DNA of 6,867 nucleotides, from assembly GCA_022737715.1 (NCBI GenBank), contig JAIITD010000093.1, forward strand, positions 1 through 6,867, written 5' to 3'. Of this stretch, positions 1 through 5,783 are shown in pieces. How positions within the stretch are numbered: position 1 is the stretch's first letter; every line of letters begins with the position of its first letter. A program made the position numbers and the translations under genes. Origin of the DNA: Veillonella sp. (GTDB lineage Bacteria > Bacillota > Negativicutes > Veillonellales > Veillonellaceae). The notes under the pieces are model-generated. The model saw nothing but the letters and a program-made list of their open reading frames with translations, was not told where the DNA came from and made no database searches.

Positions 1-591
1 GATGCTATCGTTGAATTTGGTGGTCACAATATTGGACCAGAAGACATCGTATGCGTAGCAGAATCCGTTGTGGCTATTACACAAGGTCGCTTTACACGTC
101 CAGAAGAACTCAATGTGTGCTGGCAAGCGCGTATGATTAACCGCTTTATCCATCCAGATGGTTCCATGGCTTCTATTTATGGTATGCAATCTGCTATGAA
201 TCTAGATGGTAAATGGAAGGTATTAGGTGCGTTCTTCTTAGGCGCTATTGCTAAAATATTCCGCAAACCAGGCGTGTTCTATGCTATCGCCCGTGCTGCA
301 TCCTTAACAGATGACGTAACAGGCACAATGCCTCCATTCGATAAACACATCGTATTTGGTCCAAAAGATCCAGATAAGGTGGCTGAAAAAATCGTTCAAC
401 GCACAGGTTGCTATGGTGCTGTTGTAGCAGACGTAAACGACTTGAAACGTTCTGCTATTCTCGGTACAAGCCGCGGTATTGACGCGAAGAAAATCGCTAA
501 ATTATTGATTGATAATCCATTTGGTAATGATAGCCAAATGACACCAATCGTTATCATTAAAAACTACGCTTCCGTTTCGGCAGCAAAATAA
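1..591 (+). CDS. CofE-like protein (coenzyme F420-0:L-glutamate ligase family), 3' part
   Basis: The reading frame is open from base 1 to a TAA at 589-591, giving 196 C-terminal residues; the true start is upstream of the window. The GTG at 70 is an internal valine codon, because homologous-looking sequence continues upstream of it. Family members add glutamate to F420-0 with GTP, but homologues in bacteria without F420 have unknown substrates. The visible evidence is the segment GPEDIVCVAESVVAITQGR, which resembles the 'GD-vvvt-K-vs-aeGR' segment of the family, and a C-terminal segment reading DVNDLKRSAILG then NPFGNDSQMTPIVII. The latter resembles the 'DNPLGQ-d-qTPi-ii' ending I associate with Firmicutes members. 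The region around residues 70-90 (VLGAFFLGAIAKIF) is hydrophobic but short and not clearly a membrane segment. A terminator follows, so this gene ends its transcript. The family call is fairly confident; the actual substrate is unknown. Confidence 0.72.
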   Translation, partial: DAIVEFGGHNIGPEDIVCVAESVVAITQGRFTRPEELNVCWQARMINRFIHPDGSMASIYGMQSAMNLDGKWKVLGAFFLGAIAKIFRKPGVFYAIARAASLTDDVTGTMPPFDKHIVFGPKDPDKVAEKIVQRTGCYGAVVADVNDLKRSAILGTSRGIDAKKIAKLLIDNPFGNDSQMTPIVIIKNYASVSAAK

Positions 592-639
592 AAGATTCTC
601 GATGTTTCCGGTGCAGAACTGGTAAGTCTAGAGATTAAC

Positions 640-667
640 AAAAGAGACTGCTCCGGCGGTCTCTTTT
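640..667 (+). terminator. Rho-independent terminator after the CofE-like gene
   Basis: The arms AAAAGAGAC (640-648) and GTCTCTTTT (659-667) pair perfectly over 9 bp. Inside them a G-U pair, G-C and C-G close a UCCG tetraloop (652-655), which belongs to the very stable UNCG class. The 3' arm ends in TTTT and is followed by CTGTTT. The A-run on the left arm would give a U-run on the opposite strand, so it could work both ways. It separates the CofE-like gene from the hydantoinase-type gene. Confidence 0.85.
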
Positions 668-673
668 CTGTTT

Positions 674-682
674 AAAGGAGGA
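674..682 (+). promoter_or_regulatory. Strong ribosome binding site for the hydantoinase-type gene
   Basis: AAAGGAGGA is a near-perfect Shine-Dalgarno sequence. It ends 3 bases before the ATG at 686 (core GGAGG to ATG, 4 bases) and supports that start. I could not identify a clear promoter in the short space after the terminator. The gene may therefore rely on readthrough or on a poorly conserved promoter. Confidence 0.8.
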
Positions 683-685
683 TAT

Positions 686-2353
686 ATGTTATTAGGCATA
701 GACGTAGGCGGCACCTTTACGGATGCCGTTATCATAGATGAGGGCACCATCGTGTCGTCGGCTAAGCGGCGGACCACAAAGGACAATCTCATGAATGGCA
801 TAACCGACGCATTAGGTGCGGTGATGAGAGATGTGGACCCTGCACAAATAGAACAGGTAACGCTATCCACTACGGTAGTGACAAATACAATTGTGGAGCA
901 TAAAGAACAACCTGTAGATCTCTATATAGTAGCGGGGCCAGGGCGCAATGTAGACGATATTTTCCCGGTAAGACCGGTATACCTCAAAGGGTATACGGAC
1001 CATCGCGGCATTGTGGCGGAACGTACGGATGTAGAGGGTACTCGCCAACTGGCGAACATGGTACAAGCTAAGAGTGGTACCGATTTGGCAGCGGTCTCCG
1101 CAAAATTTGGCGTTCGCAATCCGAAGGAAGAAATCGATATTGCCAATGGCCTCGCAAGTACATATACTACGATTTCTACAGGCAGTGCACTGAGTGGCAA
1201 TCTTAATTTTCCGCGTCGCACCATCAGCGCCTATTTTAATAGTGCGGTTGCTTCCGTATTTAAGGAGTTCAAGAATGCTGTCCATCATGCATTAGAAAAC
1301 TTTCACATTACGGCGCCTGTATATATTTTGAAAGCCGACGGCGGTTCGTTACCGATTGATACGGTGGAATCTATTCCTGTAGAGACCGTATTTACCGGAC
1401 CAGCTGCTACTGTACTTGGCTTAGAAGCATTGCGCAGCACTAAAGAAGCTCATACGGTGGCCCTTGATATTGGTGGGACTACAACGGATATTTCTTTGTG
1501 GAAACAGGGCAAACCACTGATGACAAAAGAGGGCGTATCCATCCGTGAATATCCAAGTGCAGTACGTTCTTTTGCGGTTACCTCTGTGGGCATTGGCGGT
1601 GAATCGGCGGTACGCTATGAAGATGGAACACTTATGGTAGGCCCTGAACGGATTGGCCCATCTGTTGCATTGGGCGGCACTATCCCTACATTAGGGGATG
1701 CCCTCATCGTGCTTGGTAACGCACATTATGGCGATGAACAGAAGGCGTACGATGCCATTGCACAGATTGATACGACCATTGATGCTAGCACTATGGCTCA
1801 ACGCATTGTAGATGAAGCCGTCCGCCGTGTTGTAAAGCAAGGGATTGATACGGTTGTGGCGAAGGAAAATAAACGACCAATCTATGTAGTGGCCGATATT
1901 GTGCATCCTGATCCATTTGTGCCGGCCCAGCTTGTTATCGTCGGTGGCACGGCGGCTAGTTTGGGCCCCATTATTGGGGACCAACTAGGATTGCCTGTTC
2001 ATATTCCAGCCGATGCGGCCGTGGCTAATGCCATCGGTGCTGGTGTGGCTAACCATACGATGGCGATAACGGTTCACGTCGATACAAAACGGCGTACTAT
2101 GGTAGTGCCAGAACTGGGCATTCAAGATAAAAGTAGCTCTTTGCGTTCTGCTGACGCTGTCGCAAAAGTAGCTTATGGCTTACTGCTCGAGGCTGCTCAG
2201 GAACAAGGTCTTGTACCTCAAGGTACAATGCCTGCTATAGAAACGATTAGTATTGAAGATTTTCCTGTTGTCGATGGATGGCAATCGATGGAACGCATTA
2301 TTACTGTGAAAGTACAACTGAAAGCGGGGGTGAGCAGTTATGTGGAATCATAA
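686..2353 (+). CDS. Hydantoinase/oxoprolinase family protein (HyuA-like ATPase)
   Basis: This is a 555-aa member of the HyuA/5-oxoprolinase family. These ASKHA-fold ATPases phosphorylate a carbonyl so that a cyclic amide (5-oxoproline, hydantoin) can be opened, or activate ketones in acetone carboxylases. The N-terminal domain opens with GIDVGGTFTDAV (residues 4-15, phosphate-1 loop). Next come the family segment DGGSLPIDTVESIP plus the FTGPAATVLG stretch (about 218-245), the phosphate-2 loop DIGGTTTDIS (261-270), the adenosine-type motif IVGGTAASLG (418-427) and PADAAVANAIGAG (441-453). A tail of about 100 residues follows. At 555 aa it is shorter than typical HyuA (roughly 680-720 aa), mainly in the C-terminal part, and no HyuB partner is present. 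The ATG at 686 has a strong Shine-Dalgarno. Its 3' end overlaps the next gene by 14 bp, which implies translational coupling with the HDAC-family enzyme. The family is clear; the substrate is unknown. Confidence 0.9.
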   Translation: MLLGIDVGGTFTDAVIIDEGTIVSSAKRRTTKDNLMNGITDALGAVMRDVDPAQIEQVTLSTTVVTNTIVEHKEQPVDLYIVAGPGRNVDDIFPVRPVYLKGYTDHRGIVAERTDVEGTRQLANMVQAKSGTDLAAVSAKFGVRNPKEEIDIANGLASTYTTISTGSALSGNLNFPRRTISAYFNSAVASVFKEFKNAVHHALENFHITAPVYILKADGGSLPIDTVESIPVETVFTGPAATVLGLEALRSTKEAHTVALDIGGTTTDISLWKQGKPLMTKEGVSIREYPSAVRSFAVTSVGIGGESAVRYEDGTLMVGPERIGPSVALGGTIPTLGDALIVLGNAHYGDEQKAYDAIAQIDTTIDASTMAQRIVDEAVRRVVKQGIDTVVAKENKRPIYVVADIVHPDPFVPAQLVIVGGTAASLGPIIGDQLGLPVHIPADAAVANAIGAGVANHTMAITVHVDTKRRTMVVPELGIQDKSSSLRSADAVAKVAYGLLLEAAQEQGLVPQGTMPAIETISIEDFPVVDGWQSMERIITVKVQLKAGVSSYVES

Positions 2354-3713
2354 GGACAGTTACCGGGTACGTAATGGAATCGTGTCGGCTAGCACAATAG
2401 AACATCCTTCATTAGGCCTCGTATTTTTCCCGGCCTTTGATTGGAAAATTTCTGCTACCCATCCAGAACGGCAAGAACGGTTGCTCTATACGCGGGATCA
2501 AATTGTGGAAGAGGGGTTACTAGATGTACCCAATATTCGAGAATACAATCCTATCGTAGCTGACTGGGATGTAATAGAACGTGTTCACGTTGGGGCCCCT
2601 GATTTAGCATCTTGGGTAACCGATGCACATCGCGTATCGGCTGGTGGTGCCATTGCAGCAGCTGATGCAGTGCTACGAGGTGAAGTTGATCGAGCCTTTG
2701 CCCTCGTTAGACCACCAGGGCATCATGCGATGGCTATGGTTCATGGCATCCGTGGATTCTGTACCATCAATATCGAGGCCGTCATGGTCCAACACATACG
2801 CAAAACCTATGGTGTGAAACGGGTGGCCATCGTCGATACAGATGTACATCATGGTGATGGCTCACAAGATGTGTTCTATCACGATCCAGATACCTTGTAT
2901 ATAAGCTTTCACCAAGATGGACGGACCTTATATCCGGGCACAGGATTTATGGATGAATTCGGCGGACCTCAAGCTATTGGCGCTAACATAGATATTCCAC
3001 TACCTCCTGGCACGGGTGATGAAGGTTTATTAAAGGTGATGCGCGAACTCGTATTGCCGATTCTACATGAATTTAAACCGGATATCGTCATCAATTCAGC
3101 AGGTCAGGACAACCATTTTTCGGACCCATTAGCCAATATGAATGTGACCGCTAAGGGATATGCAGAATTAGTGGATTTATTACAAGCAGATATTGCAGTC
3201 CTTGAAGGCGGCTATTCTGTACAAGAGGCTTTGCCTTATGTAAATACGGGTATCATTTTATCGATGGCTGGGTTAGATTACAGTTGCGTTATCGAGCCAA
3301 ACTATGTAGAACAACATCAGTCGGCTGATGTAACGAGATATATTGATGATCTTATTTTGAAATGGAAGGACCAATGGGCACGTCGTGAGGAAATAGCACG
3401 AGATGAACTTATCGGCCATAAGGATAGGTGGGTCCGTGATTATTCTGTGTATTACGACGAATCTGGTGTACAAGAAGAGCGTCGTGAAACAGTGCGCCTC
3501 TATCCTGATAAAATTGGTTGGCATAGCATCGAATCCTATGGTAATTATGGGCCCTATGCAAAGCAAAGTGTGTACGCTATGTTTATTCCATGGCAAGCCG
3601 ATGATGCTACGCGCGAAGAGGCTTTCACAGAAGCACGTCGCATGAAAGAACAGGGTGGTCTCAATCGCTATGTAGTGGTGGACCCTATGGGACAGGGACA
3701 AGTTGAGATTTAG
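2340..3713 (+). CDS. Histone deacetylase superfamily Zn amidohydrolase with C-terminal extension
   Basis: This 457-aa protein has an arginase/deacetylase-fold HDAC domain at about residues 25-325. In bacteria such enzymes hydrolyse acetyl-lysine, acetylpolyamines or other small amides using one zinc. Visible motifs are FFPAFDWKISATHPERQERLLY (29-50; substrate-entry and N-terminal family signature), RPPGHHA with the catalytic His pair H128/H129, and DTDVHHGDG with Zn ligands D168 and H170. NSAGQDNHFSDPL supplies the third ligand D257, and LEGGY supplies the catalytic-type Tyr Y292. All key residues are present, so it should be active. Residues about 330-457 extend beyond the usual domain; they are charged, then contain a YAMFIPW-type beta-like stretch, and I do not recognise them. 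The start overlaps the upstream gene by 14 bp, with a G-rich, weak Shine-Dalgarno (GGGGGTGAG, 2326-2334) inside that gene. No signal peptide is seen, so it is probably cytosolic. The family is certain; the substrate is open. Confidence 0.92.
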   Translation: MWNHKDSYRVRNGIVSASTIEHPSLGLVFFPAFDWKISATHPERQERLLYTRDQIVEEGLLDVPNIREYNPIVADWDVIERVHVGAPDLASWVTDAHRVSAGGAIAAADAVLRGEVDRAFALVRPPGHHAMAMVHGIRGFCTINIEAVMVQHIRKTYGVKRVAIVDTDVHHGDGSQDVFYHDPDTLYISFHQDGRTLYPGTGFMDEFGGPQAIGANIDIPLPPGTGDEGLLKVMRELVLPILHEFKPDIVINSAGQDNHFSDPLANMNVTAKGYAELVDLLQADIAVLEGGYSVQEALPYVNTGIILSMAGLDYSCVIEPNYVEQHQSADVTRYIDDLILKWKDQWARREEIARDELIGHKDRWVRDYSVYYDESGVQEERRETVRLYPDKIGWHSIESYGNYGPYAKQSVYAMFIPWQADDATREEAFTEARRMKEQGGLNRYVVVDPMGQGQVEI

Positions 3714-3738
3714 CCTGTCGAATGGAAACCATTGTTCA

Positions 3739-3747
3739 TGATATAAT
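3739..3747 (+). promoter_or_regulatory. Candidate extended -10 promoter upstream of the intergenic hairpin
   Basis: TGATATAAT matches the extended -10 consensus TGnTATAAT exactly. No good -35 is present at the usual spacing, which extended -10 promoters can tolerate. A transcript would start near 3753-3755 and run directly into the hairpin at 3762-3785. It would therefore produce either a very short RNA or an attenuated leader for rph. In an AT-rich gap a match like this can also be chance. Confidence 0.3.
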
Positions 3748-3761
3748 AGAATAAACGAGAT

Positions 3762-3785
3762 AGCGCCCCTCGTGTGAGGGGCGCT
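3762..3785 (+). terminator. Terminator-like GC-rich hairpin after the HDAC-family gene
   Basis: AGCGCCCCTC (3762-3771) pairs with GAGGGGCGCT (3776-3785) over 10 bp around a GTGT loop, making a very stable stem. The following sequence, TCTATTGTG, is only weakly U-rich. It most likely ends the hydantoinase-HDAC transcript and insulates rph. The weak U-tract leaves room for partial readthrough. Confidence 0.7.
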
Positions 3786-3823
3786 TCTATTGTGATACAA
3801 ATCCTATAATGAACAATTCAGCA

Positions 3824-3832
3824 TGGTATACT
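3824..3832 (+). promoter_or_regulatory. Candidate rph promoter (extended -10)
   Basis: TGGTATACT fits an extended -10 (TGnTATAAT with one mismatch) placed just upstream of rph. The transcript would start around 3838-3840, right at the Shine-Dalgarno AAGGGGGCG (3841-3849). The TATAAT at 3805-3810 is an alternative -10 and would give a 5' leader of about 40 bases. Neither has a convincing -35. One of these, or readthrough, must supply the rph-rdgB-yfcE operon. Confidence 0.35.
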
Positions 3833-3854
3833 TAGACATAAAGGGGGCGTTGTT

Positions 3855-4628
3855 ATGCGCAGTGATAATAGAACAGCAGGTCAATTGAGACCGATTAAAA
3901 TAACGAGACATTTTACAGAATATGCAGAAGGTTCTGTACTCATCGAATGTGGTAAAACAAAGGTCATTTGTACAGCTACTATCGAGGAAAATGTACCGCG
4001 CTGGTTAAAAGGATCCGGTCAAGGTTGGGTGACTGCAGAGTATTCCTTGTTGCCACGTTCTACAAAAACACGGGTAAGCCGTGAGGCCGCTCGCGGTAAA
4101 CAAACGGGCCGTACCGTTGAAATTCAACGCTTAATCGGTCGTGCATTGCGCGCTGTTGTAGACTTAAAGGCTTTAGGCGAGCGCTCCATCACCGTAGACT
4201 GCGATGTTATCCAAGCCGATGGCGGTACGCGTACGGCGTCCATTACAGGTGCCTTTGTAGCCCTTGTTGATGCTATTGATTATACATTTGGCGGCTTTGG
4301 TAAATTCCCTATTACCGATTTCTGTGCCGCTATTTCCGTTGGCATTGGGCCAGAAGGTCCTATTACAGACCTTTGCTATGAAGAGGATAGCGCTGCTGTC
4401 GTGGACATGAACGTGGTGCGCACCGGTGCGGGCAATCTTATCGAGGTACAAGGTACGGGTGAACATGGCACATTTAGCCGCGATGAACTTAACCAATTAT
4501 TAGACCTTGCAGAATCTGCTACCGACGAATTGATGGCTGTGCAACGCAATGTACTCGGCTCTGTAGCGGACAAAATTGGCAAGGTGTATCCTGATGCACC
4601 TGTTCAAACCGCTGAAGGAGAACAATAA
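3855..4628 (+). CDS. rph: Ribonuclease PH
   Basis: RNase PH is the phosphate-dependent 3'-5' exoribonuclease that trims tRNA 3' ends down to near the CCA, working as a hexameric ring in the cytoplasm. At 257 aa it has the family's usual length (about 240-260). Visible signatures are the N-terminal MRSDNR-x4-LRPIKI, SLLPRSTKTR (64-73), RGKQTGRTVEIQRLIGRALR (80-99), and the phosphate-binding stretch ADGGTRTASITGA (121-133, with R126). The acidic YEEDSAAVVDMNVV (175-188) carries the conserved Asp residues D178 and D184. The ATG at 3855 follows AAGGGGGCG with a suitable gap and gives the expected N-terminus. It heads a compact operon: rdgB starts one base after its stop and uses a Shine-Dalgarno inside rph. 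This matches the rph-ysnA-ysnB order of B. subtilis. Confidence 0.97.
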   Translation: MRSDNRTAGQLRPIKITRHFTEYAEGSVLIECGKTKVICTATIEENVPRWLKGSGQGWVTAEYSLLPRSTKTRVSREAARGKQTGRTVEIQRLIGRALRAVVDLKALGERSITVDCDVIQADGGTRTASITGAFVALVDAIDYTFGGFGKFPITDFCAAISVGIGPEGPITDLCYEEDSAAVVDMNVVRTGAGNLIEVQGTGEHGTFSRDELNQLLDLAESATDELMAVQRNVLGSVADKIGKVYPDAPVQTAEGEQ

Positions 4629-4629
4629 T

Positions 4630-5211
4630 ATGGAACGTATTGTATTAGCAACGGGCAATAAGGGGAAAATACGCGAATTTGAACGGGCTTTTTCTCATAT
4701 GAACATTACCTGTGTGCCTGTGAAAGACATAGTAGACGTTCCAGAACCAGAGGAAACGGGTACGACCTTTATGGAAAATGCCATCCTCAAAGCGAAATAT
4801 TATAGCGAAAAGACTGGATTACCTTGTTTAGCTGACGATTCAGGGCTTGCCGTTGATGCCCTTGATGGGGCACCTGGTGTATACTCTGCACGCTATGCGG
4901 GCCTTCATGGCGATGATGAAGCAAATAATGAAAAATTAATTCGCGAATTACAAGGTAAATCGGATAGAACGGCGCACTATGTATGCGCTTTAGCTTTGGT
5001 ACATCCGGACGGTGCTAGCGTGACGGCCGAAGCCTCTTGCGATGGTGAAATTCATGATACACCGGTTGGCACCAATGGATTTGGATATGATCCATATTTC
5101 TTTGTTCCACAATTTGGTAAAACCATGGCAGAACTCGATATCGATACGAAGGAAACCATCAGTCATCGAGGTAAGGCATTGCAACAATTGGTAGCAAAGG
5201 TGAACAAATGA
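4630..5211 (+). CDS. rdgB: RdgB/Ham1 XTP/dITP pyrophosphatase
   Basis: This enzyme hydrolyses non-canonical purine nucleoside triphosphates (ITP, dITP, XTP) to the monophosphate and pyrophosphate. It keeps deaminated bases out of DNA and RNA, and normally works as a cytosolic dimer needing Mg2+. The 193-aa protein has the full family pattern: TGNKGKIREF (8-17) for the triphosphate, LADDSGLAVDALDGAPGVYS (68-87) with the acidic metal-binding pair, TNGFGYDPYF (148-157), and SHRGKAL (178-184) for base recognition. The ATG at 4630 is preferred because AAGGAG (4615-4620) sits 9 bases upstream and the protein then begins MERIVLATGN as expected. An in-frame TTG at 4576 would add 18 residues that overlap rph and lack family similarity. 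There is a 1-bp gap to rph, and the stop overlaps the next start as ATGA (5208-5211). Confidence 0.96.
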   Translation: MERIVLATGNKGKIREFERAFSHMNITCVPVKDIVDVPEPEETGTTFMENAILKAKYYSEKTGLPCLADDSGLAVDALDGAPGVYSARYAGLHGDDEANNEKLIRELQGKSDRTAHYVCALALVHPDGASVTAEASCDGEIHDTPVGTNGFGYDPYFFVPQFGKTMAELDIDTKETISHRGKALQQLVAKVNK

Positions 5212-5705
5212 AACGAATAGGTATTATTAGTGATACACATGGATATCTGGACACCATTGATCTCGCGTTAGATGCAACGGTGGACCAAGATATCGACATG
5301 TGGCTACACGCCGGCGACTACGGCGACGATGCACGGTATATGCAAACGAGCACCAATGTACCGGTCTATGCCGTGCGCGGCAATAATGACCGCGTGCAGC
5401 CCTTAGAGCCTAAGGAACAATTGATTCCCTTAGAAGATACCTATATTTACATGACACATGGTCATGAGGTATCATATTGTAAACGAGCACAAGAATTGAT
5501 ACACATTGGCAATGCTATGGGGGCGCGCCTCATCGTGTGTGGACATAGCCATTTTCACGAGGCTAAACATATAGGGGATACCCTTTTTGTGAATCCGGGG
5601 AGCATTGCATTGCCTCGGGATGGATCGGGCGGTACCTTTGCCATCGTCACCTACGAAGATGGCGCCTTTGATGTAGAATTTGTGTATAAACAGGATATTA
5701 TATAG
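5208..5705 (+). CDS. yfcE: YfcE/MJ0936-family metallophosphoesterase
   Basis: This is a small binuclear-metal phosphodiesterase; E. coli YfcE and archaeal MJ0936 hydrolyse artificial phosphodiesters, and the natural substrate is unknown. The 165-aa length is normal. Calcineurin-type motifs occur in order: SDTHG (8-12, metal ligands D9 and H11), HAGDYGD (34-40, D37), RGNNDR (57-62, N59 in the GNxD motif), THGHE (83-87, H84), and CGHSH (111-115, H113 and H115). NPGSIALPRDG (129-139) is the usual family ending. The start is fixed by the ATGA overlap with rdgB, which indicates translational coupling; a short GGTAGCAAAGG stretch upstream can act as Shine-Dalgarno. In B. subtilis the equivalent gene (ysnB) is also third in this operon, suggesting a conserved, probably nucleotide-related role. 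Confidence 0.93.
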   Translation: MKRIGIISDTHGYLDTIDLALDATVDQDIDMWLHAGDYGDDARYMQTSTNVPVYAVRGNNDRVQPLEPKEQLIPLEDTYIYMTHGHEVSYCKRAQELIHIGNAMGARLIVCGHSHFHEAKHIGDTLFVNPGSIALPRDGSGGTFAIVTYEDGAFDVEFVYKQDII

Positions 5706-5706
5706 T
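5679..5706 (+). promoter_or_regulatory. Weak candidate promoter for speD
   Basis: TTTGTG (5679-5684) and TATAGT (5701-5706) are 16 bases apart at the end of the phosphodiesterase gene. The -10 matches consensus at five of six positions; the -35 is poor. If used, it would put the dyad at 5713-5741 at the very start of the speD leader. speD might instead be transcribed with the upstream operon. Confidence 0.25.
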
Positions 5707-5712
5707 ATATGA

Positions 5713-5741
5713 GTGAAAGTCGAGGTTTGTATGACTTTCAC
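5713..5741. promoter_or_regulatory. Perfect 9-bp dyad in the speD leader
   Basis: GTGAAAGTC (5713-5721) and GACTTTCAC (5733-5741) are exact reverse complements around an 11-base spacer. On the + strand it is followed by AAAAAATAG rather than a T-run, so it is not a rho-independent terminator for the upstream operon. Read on the - strand it is preceded, not followed, by the T-run. It could be an operator or a 5' mRNA hairpin affecting speD expression or stability. Confidence 0.5.
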
Positions 5742-5783
5742 AAAAAATAGTAAGTCTATGCATGGAAAGGGTTATGGCATATC

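Larger units (their letters stand above)
3731..3817. repeat. 9-bp inverted repeat flanking the intergenic hairpin
   Basis: ATTGTTCAT (3731-3739) and ATGAACAAT (3809-3817) are exact reverse complements. They enclose 69 bases that contain a GC-rich hairpin. Each arm lies beside a TATAAT hexamer (3742-3747 and 3805-3810). This may be a pair of operator half-sites, an outer stem of a larger RNA fold, or chance. Confidence 0.5.

Noticed and set aside
863..1288. Minus-strand open frames inside the hydantoinase-type gene (also 628-870, 922-1224, 1691-1984)
   Set aside because: They lie opposite a gene with clear family motifs, have no ribosome binding site worth noting and their translations have no recognisable domain or natural composition.
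2623..2817. 64-codon + strand frame inside the HDAC-family gene (and 3403-3645)
   Set aside because: Out-of-frame shadows within a gene whose catalytic motifs fix the correct frame.
3273..3800. 175-codon minus-strand open frame opposite the end of the HDAC-family gene
   Set aside because: The translation is rich in Ile, His, Phe and Cys as expected from an antisense frame, it runs through the intergenic hairpin, and no Shine-Dalgarno precedes it.
4576..4629. Upstream TTG start for rdgB adding 18 residues
   Set aside because: The extra residues overlap rph and do not resemble the family; the ATG at 4630 has a well-placed AAGGAG and yields the standard MERIVLATGN start.
5713..5741. Rho-independent terminator for the rph operon
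   Set aside because: The stem is perfect but an A-run, not a T-run, follows on the + strand, so it was recorded as a leader dyad instead.
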